Assembly: GCA_036939355.1 (NCBI GenBank) | Contig: JALLAP010000408.1 | Location: 1-13,112 of the forward strand | Length of the DNA stretch: 13,112 nucleotides | Direction: 5' to 3' | Source: Thalassiosira profunda | Lineage: Eukaryota; Bacillariophyta; Thalassiosirophyceae; Thalassiosirales; Thalassiosiraceae | Part shown: positions 1-7,477 of the stretch, one piece after another | Layout: the number at the start of each line of letters is the position of its first letter | Position numbering within the stretch: position 1 is the stretch's first letter | The notes under the pieces: model-generated | What the model saw: the letters and a program-made list of their open reading frames with translations, nothing else | What the model was told of the DNA's origin: nothing | The model's database searches: none | Program-made: the position numbers and the translations under genes

Positions 1-561
1 GGATGACATCATAGGAGTACCTCGGGAAACCCTCCTCGGCCACATTGTCCTTGCACTCATTTCCCGAAGCCTGCCAATCAGCAACTTCATTCACAAAGGG
101 CTGGAAGTCGGTGCCCGCCGCCATGTCGTAGCACGTGTAGTCGGTTCCGGGGCCCGAGGACTGGGCGTGGCACTTCCTCGTGAATCCTGGGAGAGACGAA
201 TAAATGCAGTGTAAATAGCGGGAATGCAAGGGGCCAGGGGCGCCGAATGAAGACTGTGCACCTCACCTTGTCGAACGCGCTCGGGCTCTGTATCGCTGCA
301 TCCGTATACTACCCCACTATAAAACACGTCGGGCCTCTCCGTCTCGGGGACATCCTCGCATTCCAGCGGCACGGGATTCAATTCGTCGTATCCAGTATTG
401 TTCCTGCTGCCAAACTCGTAATACGCCTCGCAGGACCAAGGGCGACACACGCCGTCCAGTCCACAGAAGGTGCCCGTGCCGATAGCGAAAGGATTGGGAA
501 AGCAGGCGCAGGTCTCAACCACCTCATTGAAGAGGGCGTCGCTGACGAGCGGCTCACTCAT
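1..561 (-). CDS. Cys-rich protein of unknown function, N-terminal part (two exons, cut by window edge)
   Basis: I do not recognise the family. Exon 1 is 561-267. An 80-nt intron (266-187) follows, with donor GTGAGG and acceptor TCTCCCAG after a pyrimidine-rich stretch. Exon 2 is 186-1 and stays open to the edge. The intron is phase 1, and splicing it gives at least 160 residues without a stop. Ten cysteines (about residues 18, 20, 33, 39, 44, 68, 88, 104, 117 and 143) and an N-glycosylation sequon (N54-N-T) suggest an extracellular or lumenal disulfide-bonded protein. However, the visible N-terminus (MSEPLVSDALF) is acidic and has no signal peptide. The ATG at 561 is the first in its frame: a TAG lies 14 codons upstream, where an acceptor-like GTGCTAG could instead join an unseen first exon. 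It is divergent from the enoyl-CoA hydratase gene. The coding call and intron are fairly secure, the true start less so. Confidence 0.72.
187..266 (-). other. Spliceosomal intron, 80 nt, in the Cys-rich gene
   Basis: On the minus strand the donor is CAAG|GTGAGG at 266 and the acceptor is TCTCCCAG|GATTC ending at 187. The 3' half is pyrimidine-rich. Reading straight through switches from Cys-rich sequence to Pro/Arg/Thr-rich shadow sequence that soon terminates. Splicing restores a long frame with regularly spaced Cys and Tyr, which is why I accept the intron. Confidence 0.75.
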
Positions 562-842
562 GTTCTTGCCTCGACGGTGTGCGTGGATGGGAGCGGCGTC
601 CTAGCACGGGGTTGTGATGGGATGGGGCGGCGACGTGTGTTAGTTGTCAACTTGCAACTTTCAAGATGAAAGATCCACCTGCCTGCTCCCTCCAAACTGA
701 TACTAATTCCTATGTCATTTTGGTACATACGAGTGTGTACATAATGATTCCTACGTGAAAAGATACAAAATCTTTTGCTTCTTTCAAAGGAAAGATGAAG
801 TGAAAGTGAAAGCTTGTCGTCGACGACGCCGCCCCCCTCATT
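562..842. promoter_or_regulatory. Divergent promoter region between the Cys-rich gene and ECHS1
   Basis: This 281-nt spacer is AT-richer than its surroundings and must hold the 5' signals of both divergent genes. Visible structure: a 7-bp inverted repeat AAAAGAT/ATCTTTT (758-764 and 770-776, 5-nt loop), a small CTTTC/GAAAG inverted repeat at 781-794, and repeated GTGAAA-type motifs around 797-812. A CTCATT lies directly before the ATG at 843. I see no clear TATA box. The function of these motifs is inferred from position only. Confidence 0.5.
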
Positions 843-2122
843 ATGGTACGCAGCCCAACGATGTTGCTCGCCCGCCACCTCGCCCGCCGCCTCCCCTCCG
901 CGGGCGGCACCCTCGCCCGCGCCGCCGCCGCCTCCTACGCGGGCGGCCTCCCCGCCTCTGCCCCAACGGCCGTCGCCGTCGCGTCGACGCCCCGCTCGGC
1001 GCCCCTGCCATCGCCCATCCACTCCGCGAGATTTGCCAGCTCCCTCAAAGAAAGCTACGACCACATCCTCGTGGAGACTCGGAAGCCCGAAAATAGCGAT
1101 GTGGTCGGGGGCGCCGTGGGCGTCATCACGTTGCACCGTCCAAAAGCGCTGAATGCCCTCTGCGACGCGCTGTTCGAGGATCTGATCCACGCCGTCACTG
1201 CGTTCGACGAGGACGACGATGTGGGATGCATTGTGGTTACGGGGAGTGGAAAGGCGTTCGCTGCGGGTGAGAGGAATGCTGGCACAACTTGATACACCGT
1301 GACTTGACATTGTTTCATTATGTGCACATCTTATGATGCACTTTTTATAATCGATTGCTTGGCAGGTGCCGACATTTCGGAAATGAGCACGAAGGAGTTT
1401 GCCTCTGTCTACAAGAAGGTAGGGTGATTGGTCTCTTTTCTTTACGATCTCTATGCGCACCTCCAATTCTCATCTTCTTCTGGTACTTGGGTGGCGATAT
1501 AAAAATGCGCAGAACATGTTTGCACAGTGGTTTGATATCACGAAGGCGTCCAAGCCTATCATCGCAGCAGTCAACGGCTTTGCGCTTGGCGGCGGATGCG
1601 AGCTGGCGATGATGTGCGACATCATGCTGGCGTCGAACAAGGCGAAGTTTGGACAGCCCGAGATCAATTTGGGAGTGATCCCTGGCGCCGGCGGCACGCA
1701 GCGGCTCATTCGGGCGGTGGGCAAGTCGAAGGCAATGGAGATGTGCCTCACGGCGAATATGATTTCGGCCCAGGAGGCGTGCGATATGGGTTTGGTGTCC
1801 AAAGTGATCGATGCGGAATCTCTGTTGGACGAGGCGGTGAAGATGGGATTCGGCATTGCGGAGAAGGGGGGCGTGTCGGTGAGAATGTGCAAGGAGGCCG
1901 TCAACGCGGCGGAAGAGATGACGCTCGCCGAGGGGTTGCGTTTCGAGCGGAGGCTGTTCCACGCTTTGTTTGCGACGAAGGATCAGAAGGAGGTAAGTGC
2001 TGATGATTTGTTGGAACCTTTCCACAACAAATGTTACCTACAACCCAAACACTGCTCTACCACAATTGTAGGGAATGTCAGCGTTCCTGGAGAAGCGCAA
2101 ACCAAACTTTACCAATGAATAG
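843..2122 (+). CDS. ECHS1: Mitochondrial short-chain enoyl-CoA hydratase (crotonase family)
   Basis: It hydrates trans-2-enoyl-CoA to L-3-hydroxyacyl-CoA in mitochondrial fatty-acid beta-oxidation and branched-chain amino-acid breakdown. Exons are 843-1266, 1366-1418, 1513-1992 and 2072-2122. All introns are GT-AG (phases 1, 0, 0), and the product is 335 residues. Residues 1 to about 64 are rich in Arg, Ala and Ser with almost no acidic residues, a typical matrix presequence ending near SARF|ASS. The crotonase core follows: HRPKALNAL (98-106), the AFAAGADI oxyanion-hole segment (138-145, interrupted by intron 1), then [11 protein letters not shown] and [10 protein letters not shown]189 and E209 match the two catalytic glutamates of rat ECHS1 (Glu144 and Glu164). 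The C-terminal FLEKRKPNF matches the family end. The core is normal length and the extra length is all presequence. A second in-frame ATG at 861 could be the real start, since both leave a good presequence. Confidence 0.96.
1267..1365 (+). other. ECHS1 intron 1 (99 nt)
   Basis: Donor GCGG|GTGAGA and acceptor GCTTGGCAG|GTGCCG. Removing it joins AFAAG to ADISEM, the invariant crotonase sequence, so both boundaries are fixed by protein homology. Phase 1. Confidence 0.92.
1419..1512 (+). other. ECHS1 intron 2 (94 nt)
   Basis: Donor AAGAAG|GTAGGG and acceptor ATGCGCAG|AACATG. It joins a 53-nt exon (FASVYKK) to NMFAQWFD. Phase 0. The pyrimidine-rich tract lies mid-intron (TCTTCTTCT) rather than next to the AG. 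Confidence 0.88.
1993..2071 (+). other. ECHS1 intron 3 (79 nt)
   Basis: Donor AAGGAG|GTAAGT (consensus) and acceptor ACAATTGTAG|GGAATG. It joins DQKE to [10 protein letters not shown], the standard C-terminal ECHS1 sequence. Phase 0. Confidence 0.92.
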
Positions 2123-2554
2123 AGATCCGGTTGTTGCCACGGATCATAAGCGTAGAAATGCTTTTGCTTTCCAACCCACTCTCAACATCTGTCACCCCAT
2201 GCGTTTCTCTATTACCACATCCTACGAGACCTGGCGACATCTACAGCTCGCACCCCTTTGCTAGTTACTTCGGTGTCAAAATCAACGCTTTCACCGCTTT
2301 CGAGAGGTCGGCCATCATTGATTCCGCTGATGTGAACGAACACATCTTTACCACCATCGTATGGTCTGATGAACCTGCAAATGTTGTATGCATGCACCAT
2401 AAGATACGAATGGCGACAAATGCATGATTCATGGTCCATGGAAGTAGTCTCACCCAAACCCTCTCTCAACGTTGAAACTATGCACAGATGTGTTAGGAGA
2501 GGATAGTGAGCTAAGCTATGACAAAATCACACTTGACATAGGTAAGCAAATGCC
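2123..2554. other. Intergenic spacer between convergent genes; no gene seen
   Basis: These 432 nt separate the stop of ECHS1 (plus) from the stop of the ankyrin-type gene (minus) and must contain both 3' UTRs. Short open frames exist on both strands (up to 98 codons), but they start with non-ATG codons or have unbiased composition, and none resembles a known protein. I see no tRNA, repeat or strong hairpin. Confidence 0.6.
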
Positions 2555-3898
2555 TCACTTCTTGACAGTGCCATGTTTGACTCCATCACTCATGCCACGC
2601 CCGAAAGAACGGGATGCAAGGAGATCAGCTACGTCATCATGACCCCGGATCCGAGCCCAATGCTCTGGGAGTGGATGCTGTTTAACTCCCCTGTCCCTCG
2701 GATCACCAGACATCTCCTCACTACTCTCGTCACTGTAGCGATCATAGTCATCGTATCCGCCGTAACCGAACCCTCCAAACGAGCTGTTGCCGCCGATGCG
2801 TTCACATCGACGGTTTGGGTTCATTCCGCCTGCTAGAAGCACTTCGACCAGTCGCTTGTGACCACGTGCAGCAGCAAGGTGCAGGTGGTTGCCGTTGCCC
2901 CCACGGTGTCTCCAATGAAGCATGTCGCTGTTTCTCAACTCCGATGGCGTGCAATGCCTTCCTGGAAAGATTGCAGCAATGCTATCAACAATGCATTCAA
3001 GGGCCGGGCGGCTGCAAGCGGAACCCACAAGGCTATTGAGGAAGTAGTCTCCCTTCTCGTCAAAGTACTGGTCCCAAAGCGAGCCTCCTCTGAAGGAATC
3101 CAAATACTGGAGGGCCTGGATAGAACCCCTCAGTGCGGCCGCATATGCAATGGACCCGACAAACGCATCTAGCATACAATCCTCATCCGGGATATCTTCT
3201 ACGAGATTCCACATGCACCAACGGGAGAATGGATGCCCAAACGGCACTGGCTCGAAGTCGAGATTGATAACTCCATACGCGTCACTGTCGTCGTCTTTGA
3301 CGCGCTGCTCCTCCAAGGCTGCCCCAATGCCCCTCGTGGTGTCATCGGGGACTCGAAATGCATCTGTAAGCCCATCCACATCATTTGCTATTGCCATAGC
3401 GCACATCCGAGCTGTCCACGATAGGGATTTGTCCTTTGCAGCATCTGCTGCAATTGATATCTCCTTGCTCACGTCGTTATTGCACTGGACCGTCCACTGG
3501 TCTAATCCGTCTTGACCGATCACCATCGACTTCCATTTCTTGCACACCAACGCGTTTGATTTCGTGCCAGCGAAGTAGCTGCTGAGTTCGCATCGTTCGA
3601 GCGGCAGCGGGCTCTCGTACCCGACAACATAGTTGAAGAACTTGTGGTAGTAAGCCAGCGATCCATCAAAGTCAAGGATGTGCCCTAGGAGGTGGTCGTT
3701 GGTTAACACGGCGTCGATGATGGGTGCGCTGTCACCCCTGCTCGCCCCACGTGCACCGTCGCCTCGCCCAGACGCCTTGTGGACGAGGCGCTCGAGACGC
3801 TCTAGATGCGGCGCCAACGCCTCATCAGGGCACGTTTCTAGGAGGGCCACCGCTACCTCCACCGACGCCCGCTGCTGGCTGCTGATAGGAGCGGCCAT
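2555..3898 (-). CDS. Protein with degenerate ankyrin repeats and an F-box-like segment
   Basis: 447 residues from the ATG at 3898. An in-frame extension to 3997 would add 33 Cys/His/Arg-rich residues, but that stretch looks like 5' leader. Residues 66-76 (TNDHLLGHILD) plus 117-125 (LVCKKWKSM) resemble the two ends of an F-box or other substrate-adaptor module, with an insert between. Ankyrin-like helices follow around 165-182, 249-267 and 287-310. The clearest repeat is 337-362 (NHLHLAAARGHKRLVEVLLAGG...), and a last partial repeat at 411-429 contains ARIRGHDDVADLLAS. A Gly/Tyr/Asp/Ser-rich loop (366-405) separates these last two. Ankyrin arrays are protein-binding surfaces, and F-box-like ankyrin proteins are common in protist genomes, usually of unknown target. 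No signal peptide or membrane segment is visible. Ankyrin call moderate, F-box call weak. Confidence 0.78.
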   Translation of the reverse strand: MAAPISSQQRASVEVAVALLETCPDEALAPHLERLERLVHKASGRGDGARGASRGDSAPIIDAVLTNDHLLGHILDFDGSLAYYHKFFNYVVGYESPLPLERCELSSYFAGTKSNALVCKKWKSMVIGQDGLDQWTVQCNNDVSKEISIAADAAKDKSLSWTARMCAMAIANDVDGLTDAFRVPDDTTRGIGAALEEQRVKDDDSDAYGVINLDFEPVPFGHPFSRWCMWNLVEDIPDEDCMLDAFVGSIAYAAALRGSIQALQYLDSFRGGSLWDQYFDEKGDYFLNSLVGSACSRPALECIVDSIAAIFPGRHCTPSELRNSDMLHWRHRGGNGNHLHLAAARGHKRLVEVLLAGGMNPNRRCERIGGNSSFGGFGYGGYDDYDRYSDESSEEMSGDPRDRGVKQHPLPEHWARIRGHDDVADLLASRSFGRGMSDGVKHGTVKK

Positions 3899-4053
3899 CG
3901 TCAAGAAGGTGATGCTGGGGAGGCATGGGAGGAGATGCGGGGCAGCGGTGCATCGGTGCATGCACCTGCACCTCGCGTACTTACTCATACCATACAATAC
4001 CTACGTACGATACGTTGAAGACCCCTTACCTACAATACTAGGAAATCAGAGAA

Positions 4054-4070
4054 GCCTGCAATTTGCAGGC
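4054..4070. repeat. 17-nt near-perfect palindrome (8-bp arms, 1-nt centre)
   Basis: The sequence gcctgcaatttgcaggc has arms GCCTGCAA and TTGCAGGC, fully complementary around a single central T. It lies in the divergent promoter. It could be a dimeric factor site; function unknown. Confidence 0.6.
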
Positions 4071-4091
4071 CAGAGGTATCCTGCATGCATT

Positions 4092-4121
4092 GCAATGCTC
4101 GGCCCAGGCAATGCTCGGCCC
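4092..4121. repeat. 14-bp direct repeat, two copies, in the divergent promoter
   Basis: GCAATGCTCGGCCC occurs at 4092-4105 and again at 4108-4121 with a 2-nt spacer, giving a 16-nt period. The second copy abuts the CRE palindrome. It could be a duplicated binding site or a recent replication slip. Confidence 0.65.
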
Positions 4122-4132
4122 TTGACGTCAAG
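4121..4132. promoter_or_regulatory. CRE-type palindrome CTTGACGTCAAG
   Basis: This is a perfect 12-nt palindrome with the core TGACGTCA at 4123-4130, the consensus cAMP-response element bound by bZIP dimers. CRE-like elements are known to mediate CO2/cAMP responses in diatom promoters. It lies 135 nt upstream of the ATG at 4267 and 223 nt upstream of the divergent ATG at 3898. Binding is inferred. Confidence 0.5.
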
Positions 4133-4266
4133 AGGAGACGATGAGCCCCAAGCTGATGACGCCGCACCTTTCATTATCCGGCTATCGTACTGTCCGGCTA
4201 GGCGCCTCGCCTTTTCCCTTTGCACACATCTTATGAACGAGACGAACGAGATACCCCGAGCCCGCG

Positions 4267-5685
4267 ATGAAAAGCCGATACCTCCAGCTCCTTCGGAGCA
4301 AAGGCAGCAAGTCCGCTCGGGGGACGTCCGACGGCGCGCTCTCGTTGCCTGACAGCCCGGCAGTCGATGGATTCGCCGCGATCACCCTGCACGGGCTGGG
4401 TGGCATACGTGCCGTATCTTCCGCCCCGGATTCCGCAAAAGTAGTGGTCGCGTGCAACGAATGCGGGAGCGACGGCGAGCCCATTCACCTTGCCAGCAAC
4501 CACTTGACTGAAGAGTGCATGGATGACGAGGAGAACGTAATCACTTGGAGCTGCGGCTGGCCCACGAAGGCTAACGTGCTGGTCATACCCGTCAAACACA
4601 CCAACAATGCAGCAGAGAATGCCAGCATCACTCTCAGCGTCGGCGTGCAGCTCCCAGGGAAGAAGGGCAGTGCCCAGCCCCTGGGCACAGCAGTAGTTTC
4701 GATTCCTGGGCCGGAGGCCGCGGCGATGGCAGACATTCATCCGCTGCAGGAAATGGATCACCTGTCGATCCCAGTGGAGCCGCTTCAGCAGAAGGGATTG
4801 TCCTCAAGGTTTGGCCGAAAGAAGTCCCGTGCCGAGTATGTCTTGTCTCCGTCAGCCGTGTTGAGGCTAGAGCTCCAGGTGGATTGGAAAGAGTCTTCTA
4901 CAGGACATCTCAGCACAATGGTATTTGACAGCGCTGGCCTCAGCATGGACGACGCGCCACAGTATTCTGATGTACCCACTGCGAGGTCTGATGTGGCGGG
5001 CGATGGCAATGTGGATACCAAGAGTTCATTCGTGTCTGTACCGGAGTCTCTCACGCCATTCGACGAGCCTTCTGAGCCAGGTCTTACCGACTCTGTTGGC
5101 TCTCACATCGGAACTGTATCTGCCGAGTCAGTGGAAGGATCCAAGGCCTCGAAGACCGTGAAAATCGCCAACACATTTGCTGCTACTCATAGAACAGTTG
5201 TGTCATTGGGTACCATCACCATCGAGTCCGTTGATTCTGTCTTTGATGGGTGCCTCGACAAGCCGAGCGATGCTGTGATTGATACCCCTCTAGGAAAGGA
5301 GCTGCAGACAGTCCTCGATGAAAGCGCTCGTACACCTTTCCGGCCCGACGAACGCCCCACTCAATCGATCGATGGCGCGAACGCGGGCCCGAACCATACT
5401 CTAGGTAACGAACGCGACTTCGCGCTTTTGTCCGGTAAAGAGGAGTTGGATTCTGAGCCGTACAATTGTATTAAATTCCCACGTAGAATTTGGAAATTAC
5501 GAAAGCTTTTATTCGGGTTTCATTCCACCCGCAGCTCCCACTCTCACTCAGCTGGCACGCCCGAGCAGCTCCATTTCCCCGCTCCAACGCGCAGCCCAAC
5601 GGTCTCCGCTGCTTCCGCCGCCCCACGATGTCCAAGCACAGCCCGCTCAGCGAGCCCCACCTCCGGCACAGTCTTGGCACGGTGA
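4267..5685 (+). CDS. Acidic Ser/Thr-rich protein with a possible C2-like N-terminal domain; 3' end apparently lost
   Basis: The start is the ATG at 4267 (MKSRYLQLLRSKG, a basic N-terminus). Residues about 35-205 look like a beta-sandwich: ITLHGLGGI, KVVVACNE, VITWSCGW, VLVIPVK, ITLSVGVQLP, LGTAVVSI and LRLELQV are spaced like the strands of a C2 or N-terminal-C2 domain. That is a pattern match, not a proven homology. Residues about 215-400 are disordered, rich in Ser, Asp, Glu and Thr. After residue about 400 (position ~5466) the base composition turns AT-rich and the frame runs through the apparent promoter of the next gene. It meets a stop at 5683-5685, inside the next coding sequence, so the last ~70 residues look non-coding. 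The gene therefore seems to lack its natural end. It may be the N-terminal half of the acidic gene fragment at about 11567-12548. Confidence 0.7.
   Translation: MKSRYLQLLRSKGSKSARGTSDGALSLPDSPAVDGFAAITLHGLGGIRAVSSAPDSAKVVVACNECGSDGEPIHLASNHLTEECMDDEENVITWSCGWPTKANVLVIPVKHTNNAAENASITLSVGVQLPGKKGSAQPLGTAVVSIPGPEAAAMADIHPLQEMDHLSIPVEPLQQKGLSSRFGRKKSRAEYVLSPSAVLRLELQVDWKESSTGHLSTMVFDSAGLSMDDAPQYSDVPTARSDVAGDGNVDTKSSFVSVPESLTPFDEPSEPGLTDSVGSHIGTVSAESVEGSKASKTVKIANTFAATHRTVVSLGTITIESVDSVFDGCLDKPSDAVIDTPLGKELQTVLDESARTPFRPDERPTQSIDGANAGPNHTLGNERDFALLSGKEELDSEPYNCIKFPRRIWKLRKLLFGFHSTRSSHSHSAGTPEQLHFPAPTRSPTVSAASAAPRCPSTARSASPTSGTVLAR
5467..5627 (+). promoter_or_regulatory. Probable 5' region of the SAP-like gene, overlapping the open tail of the upstream gene
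   Basis: These 161 nt before the ATG at 5628 begin AT-rich (5461-5520) and then become pyrimidine-rich. They contain a TTTCATTCCAC element at 5517-5527 that resembles the initiator seen in some stramenopile promoters, and CTCCATTTCCCC at 5569-5580. No separate intergenic spacer exists: the reading frame of the upstream gene continues across the whole region. Confidence 0.4.
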
Positions 5686-7402
5686 AGAGCGCCTTCTTCG
5701 GCGACGATTATCCCGGCGACGAGGAGGCCCTCCTCTGCCTCAGTCTTGCCGACGGCTGCCCCGAGCGTGCGATTGAATTGATCAAGAAGGACAATGCCTT
5801 CGAGGACAAGTTCGTCCAGCACATTCGCGACAAGCGCTCGCGCAAGAGCGGCTCGGGCAAGCCCGCCTCCTCCAGCGGTGGCGGGGGGCGGTCCGATGGC
5901 GCCTCGGCCAAGACGCGCTCCGGGAGGGCGTACTCCAATGACGCCCCGTGGTCCTCGCCCGGGCAGTCGGCCTCCAACGACTGGCCCTCTGCCGTGGCCT
6001 CCTCTCCGGGGAAGCGGCCCTTCGGCGACTCCAGCAACGTCCGTTGTGGTGGAGGAGAGGTGGGCGCCGCGGTCAAGTCGGCCTCCGCCGGCTCTCCCAC
6101 GGCCAAGGTGGCCGAGGAGGAGAGCAGCTCCGACGAGGAGAGCGACGAGGAGAGCGACGAGGAGGATTCCGACGACGGCGCGGAGGGCGGCCTCTCCACC
6201 TACGAGAAGCTCCGCCTCCGGAACATCGCCCGGAACGAAGCCAAGCTGGCGGAGCTCGGCCTCCTTGGCAACGGCAAGGCCGCGGCCTCCACGCGCATCC
6301 TCCGTGCCTCGTCCAACGCCGCCGCCCCGTCCGGCAGCCGGCCCAAGACGACGCGCAAGACATCGGCCGCCCCGGTGCAGCGGCGGAAGTCTATTCCCCG
6401 CGCGAGCAAGGGGAGGGGCGTCGAGAAGTTCGACCCCTCTTGCAAGCCGAAGACCGTCGGCAAGCCGAAGACCGTCGGCAAGTCGGGGGCGTCGCGCAAG
6501 CGGAAGCACGAGGCCGGGTCGGCCGAGTCCGACGAGCCACCTGCCAAGAAACAGGGGGCGGCGGTGGAATTCACGACCTTCAGGGGGAAGCTCGTGAAGG
6601 AGATGACGGACGAGGAGATGCTGGCCAATCTCGACTCCTTCAGCATGCATCAGCTCAACGCGGCTCTTCGGACCAAGGGGTGGAAACAGGCCCGGGGCGG
6701 AGGCACCGGATTGGAGGATGGGAGGAGCCGGCTTCAGCAGGGCCTACTGACGGGCAAAGGTGAGCATCCCAGTGTTTGTGCTGCGTCTACACTCAGTCTC
6801 TCACCGACATCTTCTTCCTCACAGCCGACCGAGGCTACAAGAACGAAAATCGTTCCGAAGAAACGGCGGCTAGGTACAAGGAGGGAAACAATGGCCTGGC
6901 GAAGAACAATGCGATCAGGTGGGAGAAGACTGGTGGCACGCAATTCGTCCGGCTTTTGATTGAGACTCTTGAGGTTGGTGGCATTGTCGGCGGCAAACTC
7001 GGCGACATGGTTGCTCTCCCCGCAACGGCTGCTGCTGTAGCTGAGTCCATCCCATCTCTGGTGGCTCGGGAGCTGACGATTGGTCCCAACGGATCGGATT
7101 CTCGCGCATCGGTGCTCAAAAGTCGCGCGCAGAACAAGATGGGCCTTGTACTGGCGACCAGGTGCAAGGAGGAGCAAAGGACCAAGGATTGGGAGCGCCT
7201 GCCGCTGGTCTATTTTCACCCAGACCTTCCAGCCTTGCTCCGGGAGATTGAGGCGGAGTTCACTGCCTCCCAGCGCGCAGAGATGACTCTGAAGGAGATG
7301 ATCGAGCGCACTCCCTGGATGAAGACGAAAGGGTCGCTGCGCAAGCTGTCGGACGAGCAGAAAGCGGAGTTCCTTCGCACTCGTGCTGCCCGCACTTCTT
7401 GA
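5628..7402 (+). CDS. Probable nuclear protein with acidic tract and SAP-like DNA-binding segment (two exons)
   Basis: Exons are 5628-6759 and 6825-7402; the 65-nt intron is GTGAGC...CTCACAG, phase 1. The product is 569 residues. The start is the ATG at 5628; the frame opens further 5' but only from a TTG. Residues 75-165 are a Ser/Gly-rich linker. Residues 166-183 form an acidic CK2-type tract (repeated DEES). Residues 192-212 carry a YEKLR...NIARNE...LGL motif, a short element shared by various plant, algal and animal nuclear proteins (WDR76-type). Basic clusters (RKRKH near 290-294, PPAKK near 304-308) suggest nuclear localisation. Residues about 335-373 (SFSMHQLNAALRTKGW...RSRLQQGLL) resemble a SAP helix-extension-helix, with a Gly-rich insert. 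Exon 2 encodes a helical domain (379-569) I cannot name. Nuclear, chromatin- or DNA-associated function is an inference. Confidence 0.8.
6132..6164 (+). repeat. 12-bp tandem repeat encoding the acidic DEES tract
   Basis: The unit GACGAGGAGAGC occurs twice (6132-6143 and 6144-6155), followed by nine bases of a third copy. It lies in frame in the SAP-like gene and encodes DEES repeats, which are consensus CK2 phosphorylation sites. Confidence 0.8.
6443..6478 (+). repeat. 18-bp tandem repeat, two exact copies, in coding sequence
   Basis: CAAGCCGAAGACCGTCGG occurs at 6443-6460 and again at 6461-6478 with no difference. It gives the peptide repeat KPKTVG-KPKTVG in a Lys/Pro-rich, histone-H1-like stretch. 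Identity at every base suggests recent slippage. Confidence 0.85.
6760..6824 (+). other. Spliceosomal intron, 65 nt, in the SAP-like gene
   Basis: Donor GGCAAAG|GTGAGC and acceptor TTCTTCCTCACAG|CCGACC with a clear pyrimidine tract. Phase 1. Removing it connects the exon-1 frame to the frame ending at 7402. Unspliced, the exon-1 frame loses coding character and stops near 6959. Confidence 0.85.
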
Positions 7403-7477
7403 GTGGCTTTGAAAAATGTGGCGCCCGGACGGGGTTTCTTGGGGAAGCATCTCGTGTTTGAACAGAACTATGTAGAT

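Larger units (their letters stand above)
3899..4266. promoter_or_regulatory. Divergent promoter region with several short palindromes and a direct repeat
   Basis: This 368-nt region separates the ankyrin-type gene (minus) from the acidic C2-like gene (plus). It carries a perfect inverted repeat of 8-bp arms (4054-4070), a 14-bp direct repeat, GCAATGCTCGGCCC (4092-4105 and 4108-4121), and a 12-nt palindrome with a CRE core (4121-4132). Related TACCTAC/TACGTAC words cluster at about 3999-4035. Such density of dyad sites between divergent start codons fits transcription-factor binding, but this is positional inference. An open frame running through it on the plus strand (3678-4352) is not accepted as a gene. 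Confidence 0.55.

Noticed and set aside
558..1466. 302-codon minus-strand frame opposite ECHS1 exon 1
   Set aside because: It is antisense to the presequence region and full of Gly/Arg runs, and it crosses the divergent promoter. The plus strand is fixed by crotonase homology.
1345..2025. 226-codon minus-strand frame opposite ECHS1 exon 3
   Set aside because: Antisense to conserved crotonase coding sequence; His/Arg-rich with no recognisable domain.
2131..2427. 98-codon frame in the spacer after ECHS1
   Set aside because: Starts with TTG, shows no similarity or bias, and lies where the 3' UTRs of two convergent genes must be.
3678..4352. 224-codon plus-strand frame over the ankyrin gene start and promoter
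   Set aside because: It overlaps the N-terminus of the ankyrin gene and the start of the C2-like gene, has shadow composition, and crosses the palindromic promoter elements.
4231..4761. 176-codon minus-strand frame opposite the C2-like gene
   Set aside because: Lies antisense to the better-supported plus-strand frame, with no domain or sensible context.
5794..6597. 267-codon plus-strand Pro/Arg/Ser-rich frame
   Set aside because: Overlaps the same exon in another frame and is mostly Pro/Arg/Ala, typical of shifted reading of GC-rich coding DNA.
5544..6650. 368-codon minus-strand open frame rich in Gly, Arg and Leu
   Set aside because: It is the shadow of the GC-rich exon 1 of the SAP-like gene. 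Its composition is low-complexity, and the plus-strand frame has the acidic tract, NLS-like clusters and proper splice sites.
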